A stretch of DNA of 64,000 nucleotides from contig NZ_CP046620.1 in NCBI RefSeq assembly GCF_009931615.1, forward strand, positions 434,001 through 498,000. The letters run 5' to 3'. Made by a program: the position numbers and the translations under genes. This DNA comes from Algicella marina (GTDB taxonomy: Bacteria > Pseudomonadota > Alphaproteobacteria > Rhodobacterales > Rhodobacteraceae). Under the pieces are notes generated by a model. That model saw only the letters and a program-made list of their open reading frames with translations. It had not been told where the DNA came from and did no database searches. Positions 39,858 through 48,830 of this stretch are shown here, in pieces (position 1 is the stretch's first letter; each line of letters opens with the position of its first letter).

Positions 39858-41524
39858 ATGAATTTTGAGGCAGCCTTTGCAGTTCTGGCACTCATCGTTA
39901 GCGGACTTTTTGGTCTGCTCTGGCTGTTCTCGCCGTACCTTACCCATGGAATCCTGATCCTGCTGAATGTCGTCCTCGGCACACTTGCCGCAACGATCCT
40001 GCTGGCTGCCATGACCATCTGGTCTCCTTCGCGGCAGGACTGGCTGGGAAGGCATCTTTCTGTCGAGACGTTTGCGCCCTTCTACGCCCCGACAATGCAG
40101 GCGGTACTGAGGCGGGTAATGGGCTGGGTGGGGCAGGTGACGGAGGACGGAGGGACGCGCGGACTTCCGCGGCTGTTCGCCGGCAGCCTGACCTACAGGC
40201 TGATGGACAGGGCCCTGCTGGTCGCCGTGCTCTACCCTCTGATGCTGATCTTTCTGCACTGGCAATGGACGGGCGAGGATGGGCGGCTCGGCGGAATGGT
40301 CGTTCTGGAGCGGGAGGAGAGGGACTGGGTGCGGCATTTGAGCTTTAGCATAGTTGCTTTCGCGTTCTTTCTGGTGCCGATTGCAGGATCAGTAGCAACT
40401 CGCTGGTCTCTGCCGCTTCGGAAATTTGCAGAAAGGCTGCAGATGGCTGGTGACCGATTGCTTTCGTGGCGGATGGTAGCAGTTTTATTTTCGGTCATAC
40501 TCATATTCGCAATCTTAATCGGATTCTATTTTTTATTAATAATGGGCATCGGTTTTGCAATCGGGCTTTCGGTATTATTTGCAAACGTAGGCGTAGTTGA
40601 TGCCGCACGCGCGTTTGATTTCGCATTTGCATTCACATACGTGGTCATGTTTCCATTCTTAGTTGCTTTTTCATTTTCTATTTCAGGCGCGGTCGCAGGA
40701 TTATTATCAGTATCAGTTGCAATCGTCATCGCCGTAGCATTCGCAAATCCAGGTTCAATGATAGTTTTTATCACAATGGCATTTTTTTAACGGTTGTGCC
40801 GGCTATAGTTTGGTTGATTGATCAAAAAAGAAATGAATTTGGGTCTTTAATTTTGATAATTTCATGCGCTGCAGCGCTGTTTTTCCCACTTATGTCTGGT
40901 TCATGGGCGGAGATTTCGGACGAAAGGCGCGGGCTCTTTCTGTTTCTTGGCGTGCTTCCGATCCTGAACGGCCTGTTCGACACACTCTCCTATGCCGCGA
41001 CGCTGGCGCTGACGCAGCGGGGGTTGCGGGCCGGGTGGGGGGCTGTGCTCTATGGGCTCGCGGATTTCGCCGTGGCAGCGCTCTTGTTTCTCGCGCTCGG
41101 CGCCACGCTGGTGGTGGTGATTGCGGGAATGAACGTCCTTTCGGGGGTCGTGTTGCTCGATCTGGTGCAGGTGATCGGCGGACTGACGGACTGGCGGCAG
41201 TACTGGTGGCTCTATGCGATGGTCTTCTCCACGCTGTTGCCGACTTGCGTGCATTTCCTGATTGCCGCCCTCAGCCTCTCGGCCATCGTTTCACAAGACA
41301 AACGACTGGTCATCTGGGGCTGGATCGGGCGGCGAGAAGCGGACAATTTGGCGGCCATTGGAGGTGCGTTGGCGCTGGGGCTGCTGTGGTTTTTAGCGGT
41401 TGCCTTGCCGGTTGCAGCGATCGGGCTGCTGATCTGGTTCGGGTTCGGCTGGCTGGAATGGGCGGCCGAGGGATACCTGCACTGGCTCGCCCGGATCGCG
41501 CTGGCTGTCGGGGGCCTCGATTGA
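39858..41524 (+). pseudogene. Polytopic membrane protein with apparent frameshift at a T run
   Basis: The first frame (310 residues, stop at 40788-40790) has about six hydrophobic helices. The second (from 40796, 242 residues) is also polytopic. At 40782-40788 seven T lie in GCA TTT TTT TAA; one more T would give FFLTVVPAIVWLIDQKR and join both frames into one protein of about 555 residues. So this is probably one gene, broken or misread. Between about 40480 and 40860 the DNA is much more AT-rich than on either side (many TTA, ATA, TTT codons). No domain recognised; no enzymatic motif. Adjacent downstream is a small RTX protein gene. Confidence 0.65.
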
Positions 41525-41533
41525 CGCTAGGAA

Positions 41534-42079
41534 ATGCGGTGGCTCGGGTTGCCGATGGGCGGCGGCCACGATCGCTATGCAGGTTTACTGGGCCGGCTGG
41601 ACGGCATTTTGTCGCTCGGGTCTGGTGAGGACGTGGCCAGCATGGGGGCAGATGACGATATTGTTCGGGCCGGGCAGGGCGACGACATCGTGCGCGGCAA
41701 CGATGGCGATGACGCGCTTTACGGGAGTGGTGGCCTTGACCGGTTGTTCGGAGGGGCCGGTGAAGACGTTCTGCGAGCCGGCAGCGGGGACGATCTGCTG
41801 GACGGCGGAGTTGATGATGACCGGCTGGCCGGCGGTGAGGGTGCGGATGTATTCCGTTTCGGCCTCGATGCCGGCAATGATGTCATCGTTGATTGCGAAC
41901 TCGGTATTGACCGGCTCGACCTGCGTGCCCTCGGTACCGGCTTTGCCGAGGTGGCGGACGCGGCGGTAGACGGGACGTCGGGTGCGCTGATCGACCTGGG
42001 CGCGCTGGGCGGCTTGGGAGAGTTGCGGATCAACGGCGTTGAGGCATCGGATCTCTCGGTCGATGATTTCCTGCTGTAG
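41534..42079 (+). CDS. Small RTX calcium-binding protein
   Basis: 181 residues. Nonapeptide repeats in the middle (DDIVRAGQGDDIVRGNDGDD, LFGGAGEDVLRAGSGDDLLD, LAGGEGADVFRFG), then a C-terminal block typical of RTX export signals (DCELGIDRLDLRAL and a tail ending VDDFLL). No signal peptide and no other domain, so it is a bare RTX module, perhaps calcium-binding or a matrix component leaving by a type I system. Start at 41534 is the first ATG; a later ATG at codon 8 is possible. It follows the membrane protein gene by ten bases. Confidence 0.8.
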   Translation: MRWLGLPMGGGHDRYAGLLGRLDGILSLGSGEDVASMGADDDIVRAGQGDDIVRGNDGDDALYGSGGLDRLFGGAGEDVLRAGSGDDLLDGGVDDDRLAGGEGADVFRFGLDAGNDVIVDCELGIDRLDLRALGTGFAEVADAAVDGTSGALIDLGALGGLGELRINGVEASDLSVDDFLL

Positions 42080-42104
42080 CAAACGCGGACGGAGCGTCTG
42101 CTGA

Positions 42105-42127
42105 AAAGGGGGCCCACGGCCCCCTTT
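42105..42127. terminator. Bidirectional terminator between convergent genes
   Basis: Perfect nine-base-pair stem AAAGGGGGC (42105-42113) with GCCCCCTTT (42119-42127) and a five-base loop, placed between the stop of the RTX gene and the stop of the haloperoxidase homologue. A4 before and T3 after the stem serve both directions. Confidence 0.7.
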
Positions 42128-42141
42128 CGCGATTGGATGGC

Positions 42142-44304
42142 TTACAGATCCTCGGCGATCTCGGCACCGCTGGTATGGCGCAGCCACCATTCGTGGCTGC
42201 CGACGTTTCGGCCATTGTAGTCCATTACGGTCAGGGTAGGGCAGCTACCGCCCTCGCCGGTGACGGTGATCATGTCGCCATCGAAGGACTTGAAGCGCAT
42301 TTCCATGGACTCGTTATAGGTCGGCGCCTGTTCGAGAAGGATACCGACGGCGATACGCTCTCCCATGCGCAGGCTGTCGTAGTAGTCCGAGTAGTAGTGG
42401 ACGCCGGCCATGTTGCGGCCGATCGAGATGTTGGCGGCCAGTTTGTCGAGTTCACCCTGGATCGTCAGCGCTCCCTTGAACTTGTCGTCCTTCTTCAGTG
42501 CCTTGCCGTCGTCGGTGGGAACGTAGACGACTTCCGTGCCGCCGCGTTCGACATGCTTGCCGCAGTCATTGACGCGCAACTCTCGCTCCTTGAAGCTGTC
42601 GCAATTCTCGAACATCTCGAAGAATGCCTTCAGCATAGTTACGCAGCCGCCGGCGACCGTGGCGTGGCCCGCGCCGTAGGCTGGGTGCATCGGTGAGCCC
42701 TCGGGGAATGCCATCGGTAGGAGCGCGTTGCAGCTATTGAAGGCTGCAAGGTCGATACCCGGCGGCAGGCAGGCCTTCGGATCGCAATCGAACCCGCGCA
42801 TTGCAGCCATGCCCTGCTGATCCGTGTTGTGTTTGGCGATGGCCTTGAGGATCGGCTCCGGCAATTCCTTGAGTGTCTTTTCAAACGCACCGGAAGCACA
42901 GCCGAGTTTGTCGGCCAGATCCTTGTTCTTGCCGCCAAGTGCTGCCAGCGTGAGCCGACCGGCGATGGCCTCCGGCCTGGCGCGGCGGTGGTAGTTGAAC
43001 TTCTGCCGACGCACGGCCTTGAGGCAGCGGGTTGCCACCTCGGTGACGAGTGACAGGACATGCGGGCCGCCGAATGTGGCGAAGGCGGCCCGGCGGGTGG
43101 ACGGGCTTGGCTCCGGGAAGCCCTTGGAGGAAGGCACACCCATGCCGATCAGAATCAGGGCGGCATTAAGATAGGCTTCGTAGAGCGCATCATAATGCAC
43201 GTAGGTGGCCAGATCGCGCGGCGTGGTAATGAAGCGCCGCTCTTCCTCGAACTGATCGGAGCCACCAAAACTGGCGCCGTTCTGGACATCGCGCCAGCTT
43301 GTCCAGTCCGTCATGTAGTCGAGGCAGTTCTTGTGCCCGAGGGTGCGCTGGTCGATCGTCAACGAACCATAAGGTATGAACCCGTCGTTGAGATCGAAAG
43401 CTGCTTCCGTGCCCGGGAAACTGCCGCGACCGCCACCGGCGCAGGCCAGTGAGTTGCTGCCAATGAGCATGAATTGCGAAATGTAGGGACCCTTTAGGGC
43501 GCCCTTGGTTGAACCGCGAAAGGCGATCTGTGGCGTCAGCGGGGCGCTGAAAGGCTTGGCGTCATCCTGTGTTCTCGCCCAGCGGCGGTGGCGTTCGAAG
43601 GCGTTGAAGCCTTCGGGGCCGGTGTTGTGCGGCGTGGAGGAGTGGGGGGCCTTGCCGGAGTAGAATTTCATGCCATTGAGTGCCTTGACGACATCCGCGG
43701 CCGAGAGTTCGGCCTCTCCGGTATCATCCTCGCCCTCGCAAAGTTTCTTGCCGCCGCCTGCGCATATGGTCGTGAAAGGCACGTCGCGCAGGAGGGCGAG
43801 ACCGTAGACTTCCGCCATTTCCGCCGCCAGTTCGCTGGACCCTACGCGGGGCGCCGGGGCCATGCCGACGGCACCCGCATCGGGACCTTCGAGTTCGTAG
43901 ACATGACCGGCCCGTGGGCTTTCCCAGCCGCGCCAGCCTATTTCCTCTTCGCCGCAGCAGGTTTTCTTGGTCTTGCAGGAGAAAGTGTCAATCTCCCTGT
44001 CCTTCGAGGAAGTGACGTGTTTCTCGAAAAGCGTATGGTCAGGAGAATTGATTGCCTCGACAAAGCAGGTGTAATCCTCCGGCTCCGCCAGAAGGCCGCA
44101 CTTGTCGTGAAAGAGGCCTTTGGTGAAGTTGGCTGGGAAGGAGGCATTGCGGCCGTCGGTGGCGTGATCGGCTTCCTCGCAGTTGCTGCGGGTGGCGGCC
44201 TGCGGCGTCAGGCGGGAAACCTCGGTGGCGAGGTCGCGGCGGACTTTGGCCTTGTGTGCGCGCTCGGAACCTGCGGGATCCGGCTCGGAAAACGGAAGTT
44301 TCAT
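42142..44304 (-). CDS. Vanadium-dependent haloperoxidase family protein (algal bromoperoxidase type)
   Basis: 720 residues. The three vanadate-site blocks are present: KFNYHRRARPEA (Lys and Arg), MHPAYGAGHATVAGG (GH, acid-base His) and SIGRNMAGVHYYSD (Arg and the His ligand), spread over residues about 440-680. Such enzymes oxidise halide with peroxide to hypohalous acid equivalents. There is no signal peptide. The N-terminal 250 residues are unusually Cys-rich (KTKKTCCGEEE, CAGGGKKLCEGE, DKCG), which is not usual for this family. Predicted activity is established only by motif. Start ATG 44304 with an AGGG Shine-Dalgarno. It stands alone as a minus-strand unit, with a terminator downstream. 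Confidence 0.85.
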   Translation of the reverse strand: MKLPFSEPDPAGSERAHKAKVRRDLATEVSRLTPQAATRSNCEEADHATDGRNASFPANFTKGLFHDKCGLLAEPEDYTCFVEAINSPDHTLFEKHVTSSKDREIDTFSCKTKKTCCGEEEIGWRGWESPRAGHVYELEGPDAGAVGMAPAPRVGSSELAAEMAEVYGLALLRDVPFTTICAGGGKKLCEGEDDTGEAELSAADVVKALNGMKFYSGKAPHSSTPHNTGPEGFNAFERHRRWARTQDDAKPFSAPLTPQIAFRGSTKGALKGPYISQFMLIGSNSLACAGGGRGSFPGTEAAFDLNDGFIPYGSLTIDQRTLGHKNCLDYMTDWTSWRDVQNGASFGGSDQFEEERRFITTPRDLATYVHYDALYEAYLNAALILIGMGVPSSKGFPEPSPSTRRAAFATFGGPHVLSLVTEVATRCLKAVRRQKFNYHRRARPEAIAGRLTLAALGGKNKDLADKLGCASGAFEKTLKELPEPILKAIAKHNTDQQGMAAMRGFDCDPKACLPPGIDLAAFNSCNALLPMAFPEGSPMHPAYGAGHATVAGGCVTMLKAFFEMFENCDSFKERELRVNDCGKHVERGGTEVVYVPTDDGKALKKDDKFKGALTIQGELDKLAANISIGRNMAGVHYYSDYYDSLRMGERIAVGILLEQAPTYNESMEMRFKSFDGDMITVTGEGGSCPTLTVMDYNGRNVGSHEWWLRHTSGAEIAEDL

Positions 44305-44781
44305 ACTGTGCCCTCACTCGAAAATGAATTGATCGGTATTGCATTGAGTGTCCGCCGGTTGACTGGGCCTGTCTGTGAAATTCCGCACGTTCCATTTTGT
44401 ATTGAAGAGGGGCTTAGACCCGCGGGAATTGAACCTCTTGAGCACCGCCGGAGGCTCACCGAATCCCGCATACTTGTTCAGCGCGATTGTCAGCGGACAT
44501 GTTCGTAATACGATAGTGGCAGGAAATTTTGCGGGGAGTCGGCGAAAAAAAGTAGGCCGTATTTGGATTTTGCGAAGCAGGACCTGACCTCTGTCAGACG
44601 AGTACCCAAGCGCTTTGAATCAATAAAAAATTACGAAAAACAAGTAGTTACTGGACCTTTGAATTTTCCAATGTGTTCAAACTAAGGCTACCTTCACCCA
44701 AAATTAAGCATATTTGCCGAGTACGGACCATGGCAATCGCATACAACCTGAGAATGCAAGGTGAGGAAAAAGGAGCTTTCG
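44305..44781. other. Intergenic region between divergent genes
   Basis: About 480 bases, with an AT-rich part at about 44500-44720. No gene, RNA or clear operator recognised. It must contain promoters for the haloperoxidase homologue (leftward) and the sensor-like protein (rightward). Confidence 0.5.
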
Positions 44782-46185
44782 GTGGTCACTCTCTTTTCAA
44801 CGGAAAAGTCGTTCAGGGGCTGGACCCTGGCAACTCTTTCTTCCGCAGCCGTCTTGCTGTCGAGCGCGGCTTTTGCCCAAGGCGATGCCAGCGGTTCGGC
44901 GCGGATCAGCGTCGGCGGCAAACTGAGGTTTGAAAGCCAGTCGCTGATGGCGAAGGCCTGCACGCTCGCAGTCAATGGTGAAGCGTCGCCCATTTCGTCG
45001 GAAGACCTCCGCACGGATGTTCAACTCTTTCAGCAGAAGATAGACGCCCTGCGCAACGGAGATATGGCGCTGGCTCTGCGGGAACCGGAAACCGGGCGGC
45101 GCGTACTCTCGGCCCTAGACAAGGTGGAAGCCGCGTGGCAGCCGGTTTCGGCCGATCTGGCCTCCGTTGCCGATGGCTATTTCGTCGAAGAAGCGCTGAC
45201 GCGCATTCTGGTTCAGGGCAAGGATCTGGTCGACACCACGGGCAACCTGCTGGCCATCCTCTCCGGTGCCTACTCCAACTCCGAGAACTTCAGTTTCGGG
45301 GCTGCGTTGGCCGTGAACATCGTGGATCGGCAGACGGTACTTCTGGAAGAGATGTCGCTGCATGACTGTGTTGCCCAGTCGGAGACGGCGGGTGCCGAGG
45401 AGAGCAATGCAGCGCTGGCCGAAAGCATCAAGGTTTTCGATGCCTCGATGGAAGCACTGATCAACGGCCAACCGCAGGTGGGCCTGATGGAGCCGCCGAC
45501 GGATGGCGTGCGAAATTCCCTCGGCAAGGCGCAGGATGTGTGGAGCGAGTTGAAGCCGATGGTTGCAGCCGGTGAATCCACCAGCGCTGCGGCTGGCGAA
45601 TTGCGCGTTTCGCTGCAACGGGAGTTGAACAACGCCCGTCTGCTCTACCTGCTCGCCACCAGTAAGCAGCCGGACCTCTATCGCATCCCGCTGGAGGCCT
45701 ATGCCAATGATCAGTTGGCCCGCTGGTTGCTGGAACCGCAGATCGTGATCTCGCTGCGCGAGCAGAATACGGCCCACAAGGAACTGTCGCAGGAAGCCGT
45801 TGACGAGATGGACCTGGCGTGGCGTGCCGATGCCGAAGGCGATGCTTCCGGGATTGTCGCGGAGATGATGGCTCGGCCCTTGTCCGAACTGCTGAAACGG
45901 TACCAGTTGGCGGCGAACGGCATTGTCACCGAGGTGTTCATCATGGATGACAAGGGCCTCAACGTGGCCCAGAGCGCTGTGACCTCGGACCTGTGGCAGG
46001 GTGACGAGGCGAAATGGCAGGAGACGTATGCGTCCGAGGGACTGGACTATCATTTCAGCGATGTCGAGTTCGATGACAGCACGGGTTTCTACCAGGTTCA
46101 GGTTTCCATGCCGATCGCCGATCCGGTGACGCAAGAAAAACTGGGCGCAGTGACGTTTGGCGTGAATATCCAGTCGCTGCTCTGA
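44782..46185 (+). CDS. Periplasmic PilJ-like and PDC/Cache-like sensor protein
   Basis: 467 residues. Signal peptide (TLATLSSAAVLLSSAAFAQ), two helical PilJ/type IV-transducer N-terminal-like segments (about 40-160 and 170-320; FQQKIDALRNGD, LQRELNNARLLYLLATSK), then a PDC/Cache-type domain (VFIMDDKGLNVAQS, TSDLWQGDEAKWQETY, VQVSMPIADP, VTFGVNIQSLL). There is no transmembrane helix after the signal and no output domain, so it would act as a soluble periplasmic binding or sensing partner. GTG 44782 preferred over 44761 because AGGAG lies six bases upstream. Ligand unknown. Confidence 0.7.
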   Translation: MVTLFSTEKSFRGWTLATLSSAAVLLSSAAFAQGDASGSARISVGGKLRFESQSLMAKACTLAVNGEASPISSEDLRTDVQLFQQKIDALRNGDMALALREPETGRRVLSALDKVEAAWQPVSADLASVADGYFVEEALTRILVQGKDLVDTTGNLLAILSGAYSNSENFSFGAALAVNIVDRQTVLLEEMSLHDCVAQSETAGAEESNAALAESIKVFDASMEALINGQPQVGLMEPPTDGVRNSLGKAQDVWSELKPMVAAGESTSAAAGELRVSLQRELNNARLLYLLATSKQPDLYRIPLEAYANDQLARWLLEPQIVISLREQNTAHKELSQEAVDEMDLAWRADAEGDASGIVAEMMARPLSELLKRYQLAANGIVTEVFIMDDKGLNVAQSAVTSDLWQGDEAKWQETYASEGLDYHFSDVEFDDSTGFYQVQVSMPIADPVTQEKLGAVTFGVNIQSLL

Positions 46186-46307
46186 GACAGGAACCGGGCT
46201 GCTGCAGCGTCGGCAGCCTGCATGCCTGTGGCCGGAACAGGCGTTGCATGTCGGTCTGCCAACGTATCGGGCTGCAAGAGTGATCTCAAATCGTAAACCA
46301 GGAACGA

Positions 46308-46335
46308 CGCGGTGCTAGAAACACCGCGTTTTTCT
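46308..46335 (+). terminator. Rho-independent terminator
   Basis: Stem CGCGGTG/CACCGCG (46308-46314 with 46322-46328), seven-base loop, then TTTTT. It lies 120 bases after the stop of the PDC-like protein. Confidence 0.85.
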
Positions 46336-46432
46336 TTTTCGATATGGAACGGGCATCACGCTGGAATGTGCGGGGCTTGACGCGTGGTGCATCGGGCTGT
46401 CTGCTTGAGGCGGTTTCAACGGAGTAAGTGGT

Positions 46433-47011
46433 ATGGAAACGGGTGAAGACGGAAAAATAAGATGCTTCGGCGCCTCGCCGGTATATGCCGCCTATCATGA
46501 CGAGGAATGGGGTGTTCCCGTCCACGATGACCGCCATCTTTTCGAAATGCTGATCCTGGAAGGGGCGCAGGCCGGCCTCAACTGGGAGACCGTGTTGATG
46601 AAGCGGGACGGCTATCGCCGAGTGTTCCACGATTTCGATGTCGCCGCGGTGGCGGCGATGTCAGATGATGATCTGGAGGAAGCGCGCCACGACGCGGGCA
46701 TTGTCCGCAACAAGCTGAAGATAGCGGCGACACGGCGCAATGCCGCGGCCTTTCTGGAAATCCAGCAGGAATTTGGCAGTTTCAACGCTTATCTCTGGCG
46801 GTTTGTAGATGGCGCACCGGTGATCAATCACTGGCCGAGCATGAAGGCGGTACCGACGACGACGAAGGAAAGCGACGCCTTGTCGTCCGACCTCAAGGCG
46901 CGGGGCATGAGTTTTGTCGGATCTACCATCATCTATGCCTATATGCAGGCAGTGGGGATGGTGAACGACCATGTGAAAGGGTGCTGGAAGTATCCCGAGG
47001 CCCGAAACTGA
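46433..47011 (+). CDS. tag: DNA-3-methyladenine glycosylase I
   Basis: 192 residues. Excises 3-methyladenine in base-excision repair. Family features: an early Cys/His pair for zinc (RCFGASP, YHDEEWGVP), DDRHLFEMLILEGAQAGLNWETVL, and the C-terminal GMSFVGSTIIYAYMQAVGMVNDH with the zinc-binding HVKGC. Full length. ATG 46433 has GGAGTAAG upstream. Confidence 0.93.
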   Translation: METGEDGKIRCFGASPVYAAYHDEEWGVPVHDDRHLFEMLILEGAQAGLNWETVLMKRDGYRRVFHDFDVAAVAAMSDDDLEEARHDAGIVRNKLKIAATRRNAAAFLEIQQEFGSFNAYLWRFVDGAPVINHWPSMKAVPTTTKESDALSSDLKARGMSFVGSTIIYAYMQAVGMVNDHVKGCWKYPEARN

Positions 47012-47059
47012 GAGCGCCGGCCCCGCCCGCCCGAAGGCGCGCGGGACTGGAAAATTCAG

Positions 47060-48475
47060 TCAGGCGGCGGAAGGTGCCTTGGCACGTGTGCGCGGGCGTT
47101 TGGGGGCATTGGCTTTCGGACCGGAACGAACCGGCTTGGCCTCGCTGCCCTTGGCAGCATGGGCGCCGGACCGGCCGTTCGGCTTGCCCCGTCCCTTGTT
47201 GCCACCGCCATGGTTTTGCGGGTTGCCACGCCCCCGGCGGCGGGAATTGCCTTTCGGTTTGGGTGCGTGCGCGACCTCGGTCTCGGCTTCTTCCTCGAAG
47301 CCTGTGGGCAGGGCCTGACGATCGAGGGGCATACCGGTCGTGCGTTCGATATCGCGCAGATAGGCCTGTTCGTCACCGGCGATGTAGCTGATGGCGATGC
47401 CCTCGCGGCCGGCGCGGGCCGTACGCCCGATGCGGTGGACGTATTGCTCCGGCACGTTTGGAACATCGAAGTTGATCACGTGGCTTACGCCGGGCACGTC
47501 AATGCCGCGCGCGGCGATATCTGTGGCGACCAGCACCTTGGTGCGACCATCACGAAACGCCTTGAGGGCACGCTCTCGCTGACCCTGAGATTTGTTGCCG
47601 TGGATCGCGGCCGCGTTGATCTTGTCCTGTTCGAGGTGCTTTACGACCTTGTCGGCGCCATGCTTCGTGCGCGTGAAGACGAGCACCCGGTCAACCTCCG
47701 GATCGCGGAGTTGATGGGCAAGCAGACGGCGCTTGGCACCGCCCTTGAGGAAGTAGGCGTGCTGATCGACCCGCTCTGCCGTTGTGGCAGCGGGGGCGAC
47801 GGAAACCTTCTTCGGCTCGGTCAGGAACTGATCGGCAAGCTCGGCGATGGTACTCGGCATCGTGGCAGAGAAGAACAGCGTCTGCCGTTCTTTCGGGACC
47901 AGCGGCACGATCTTCCGGAGGTCGTGGATGAAACCCATGTCCAGCATCTGGTCGGCCTCGTCCAGCACAAGAACCTCCACATCGGAGAGCTTGAGCGCGC
48001 GCTGGTTGATCAGGTCGAGCAATCTGCCCGGTGTGGCGACGAGGATATCTGTGCCGCGCTGCATCCGGTTGATCTGGCGGTTGACCGACACACCACCGAA
48101 CACAGTGAAGACGGAGAGATGGAGGAACTTGCCATAGGCTTCGAACGACGCGGCAATCTGGCTTGCCAGTTCGCGTGTCGGTGCCAGTACCAGGCAACGG
48201 GTTCCGCGCTTCGGGCGCGGTGTCTCGCCACGGCAGAGCCGGTCGAGGATAGGCAGGGCGAAGGCCGCCGTCTTGCCGGTGCCGGTCTGGGCTATTCCGA
48301 GAAGGTCATGGCCCTCGAGCACGAGGGGAATGGATTGCGCCTGGATCGGTGTGGGCGTGGAGTAGCCTTCGGCTTCCAACGCCTTCGCGATGGGAGCCTT
48401 GAAGTTGAAGTCAGAAAAATTGGTCAATTGCAGTCTTTCGGCGGGGAGCACGCGACAGAGCGCCGCCCTTTCCAT
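47060..48475 (-). CDS. DEAD-box RNA helicase (RhlE-like)
   Basis: Up to 471 residues. Motifs: AQTGTGKT, PTRELA, DEADQMLDMGF, SAT, HRIGRTARAG. The C-terminal tail from about residue 395 is very basic and Gly/Arg/Lys-rich (RRRGRGNPQNHGGGNKGRGK), typical of RhlE-type RNA binding. Role: ribosome assembly and mRNA turnover. ATG 48475 opens the frame, but homology starts at TNFSDFNF, whose Leu codon is TTG 48427; that may be the true start. The tag gene converges 50 bases downstream. Confidence 0.9.
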   Translation of the reverse strand: MERAALCRVLPAERLQLTNFSDFNFKAPIAKALEAEGYSTPTPIQAQSIPLVLEGHDLLGIAQTGTGKTAAFALPILDRLCRGETPRPKRGTRCLVLAPTRELASQIAASFEAYGKFLHLSVFTVFGGVSVNRQINRMQRGTDILVATPGRLLDLINQRALKLSDVEVLVLDEADQMLDMGFIHDLRKIVPLVPKERQTLFFSATMPSTIAELADQFLTEPKKVSVAPAATTAERVDQHAYFLKGGAKRRLLAHQLRDPEVDRVLVFTRTKHGADKVVKHLEQDKINAAAIHGNKSQGQRERALKAFRDGRTKVLVATDIAARGIDVPGVSHVINFDVPNVPEQYVHRIGRTARAGREGIAISYIAGDEQAYLRDIERTTGMPLDRQALPTGFEEEAETEVAHAPKPKGNSRRRGRGNPQNHGGGNKGRGKPNGRSGAHAAKGSEAKPVRSGPKANAPKRPRTRAKAPSAA

Positions 48476-48830
48476 GGGCAGCGTGCGCGGCTCGTTTCAG
48501 TGGCGACCCGCGTGATGTTCAGGACGATTTACGGAAATGTTGTCAATAAAGTGGGCCCGGCGGAGTATCCCGCTGCATCACTGGCCCGACTTGAGCACGG
48601 CACTCCGCGCTGACGTGTGGGTCATATGGATGGTTCGCGATAGGAAGTCAATGCCCTCCTTGGCCATGTGCCCTGACAGGCTTGCGGTGTTGTGGCACGG
48701 TTCCGTGGGAGCGGGGGCAAAATGTTTGACTGATGCAGCGGGCCTGTTTGCCGGCCCGGGAAATGCCTATATTCTTGTCACGTCAGGCCGGAGTACTCGT
48801 CAGCAGCCTGGATCAATCGGGGAGACACGA
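48476..48830. other. Intergenic region
   Basis: About 355 bases between divergent genes. The frame of the XdhC gene continues back through it but shows no family similarity before the ATG at 48831. No other feature seen. Confidence 0.5.

Noticed and set aside
39758-40018. N-terminal extension of LepA to 686 residues
   Set aside because: No homology before [10 protein letters not shown]; it overlaps the divergent membrane-protein gene.
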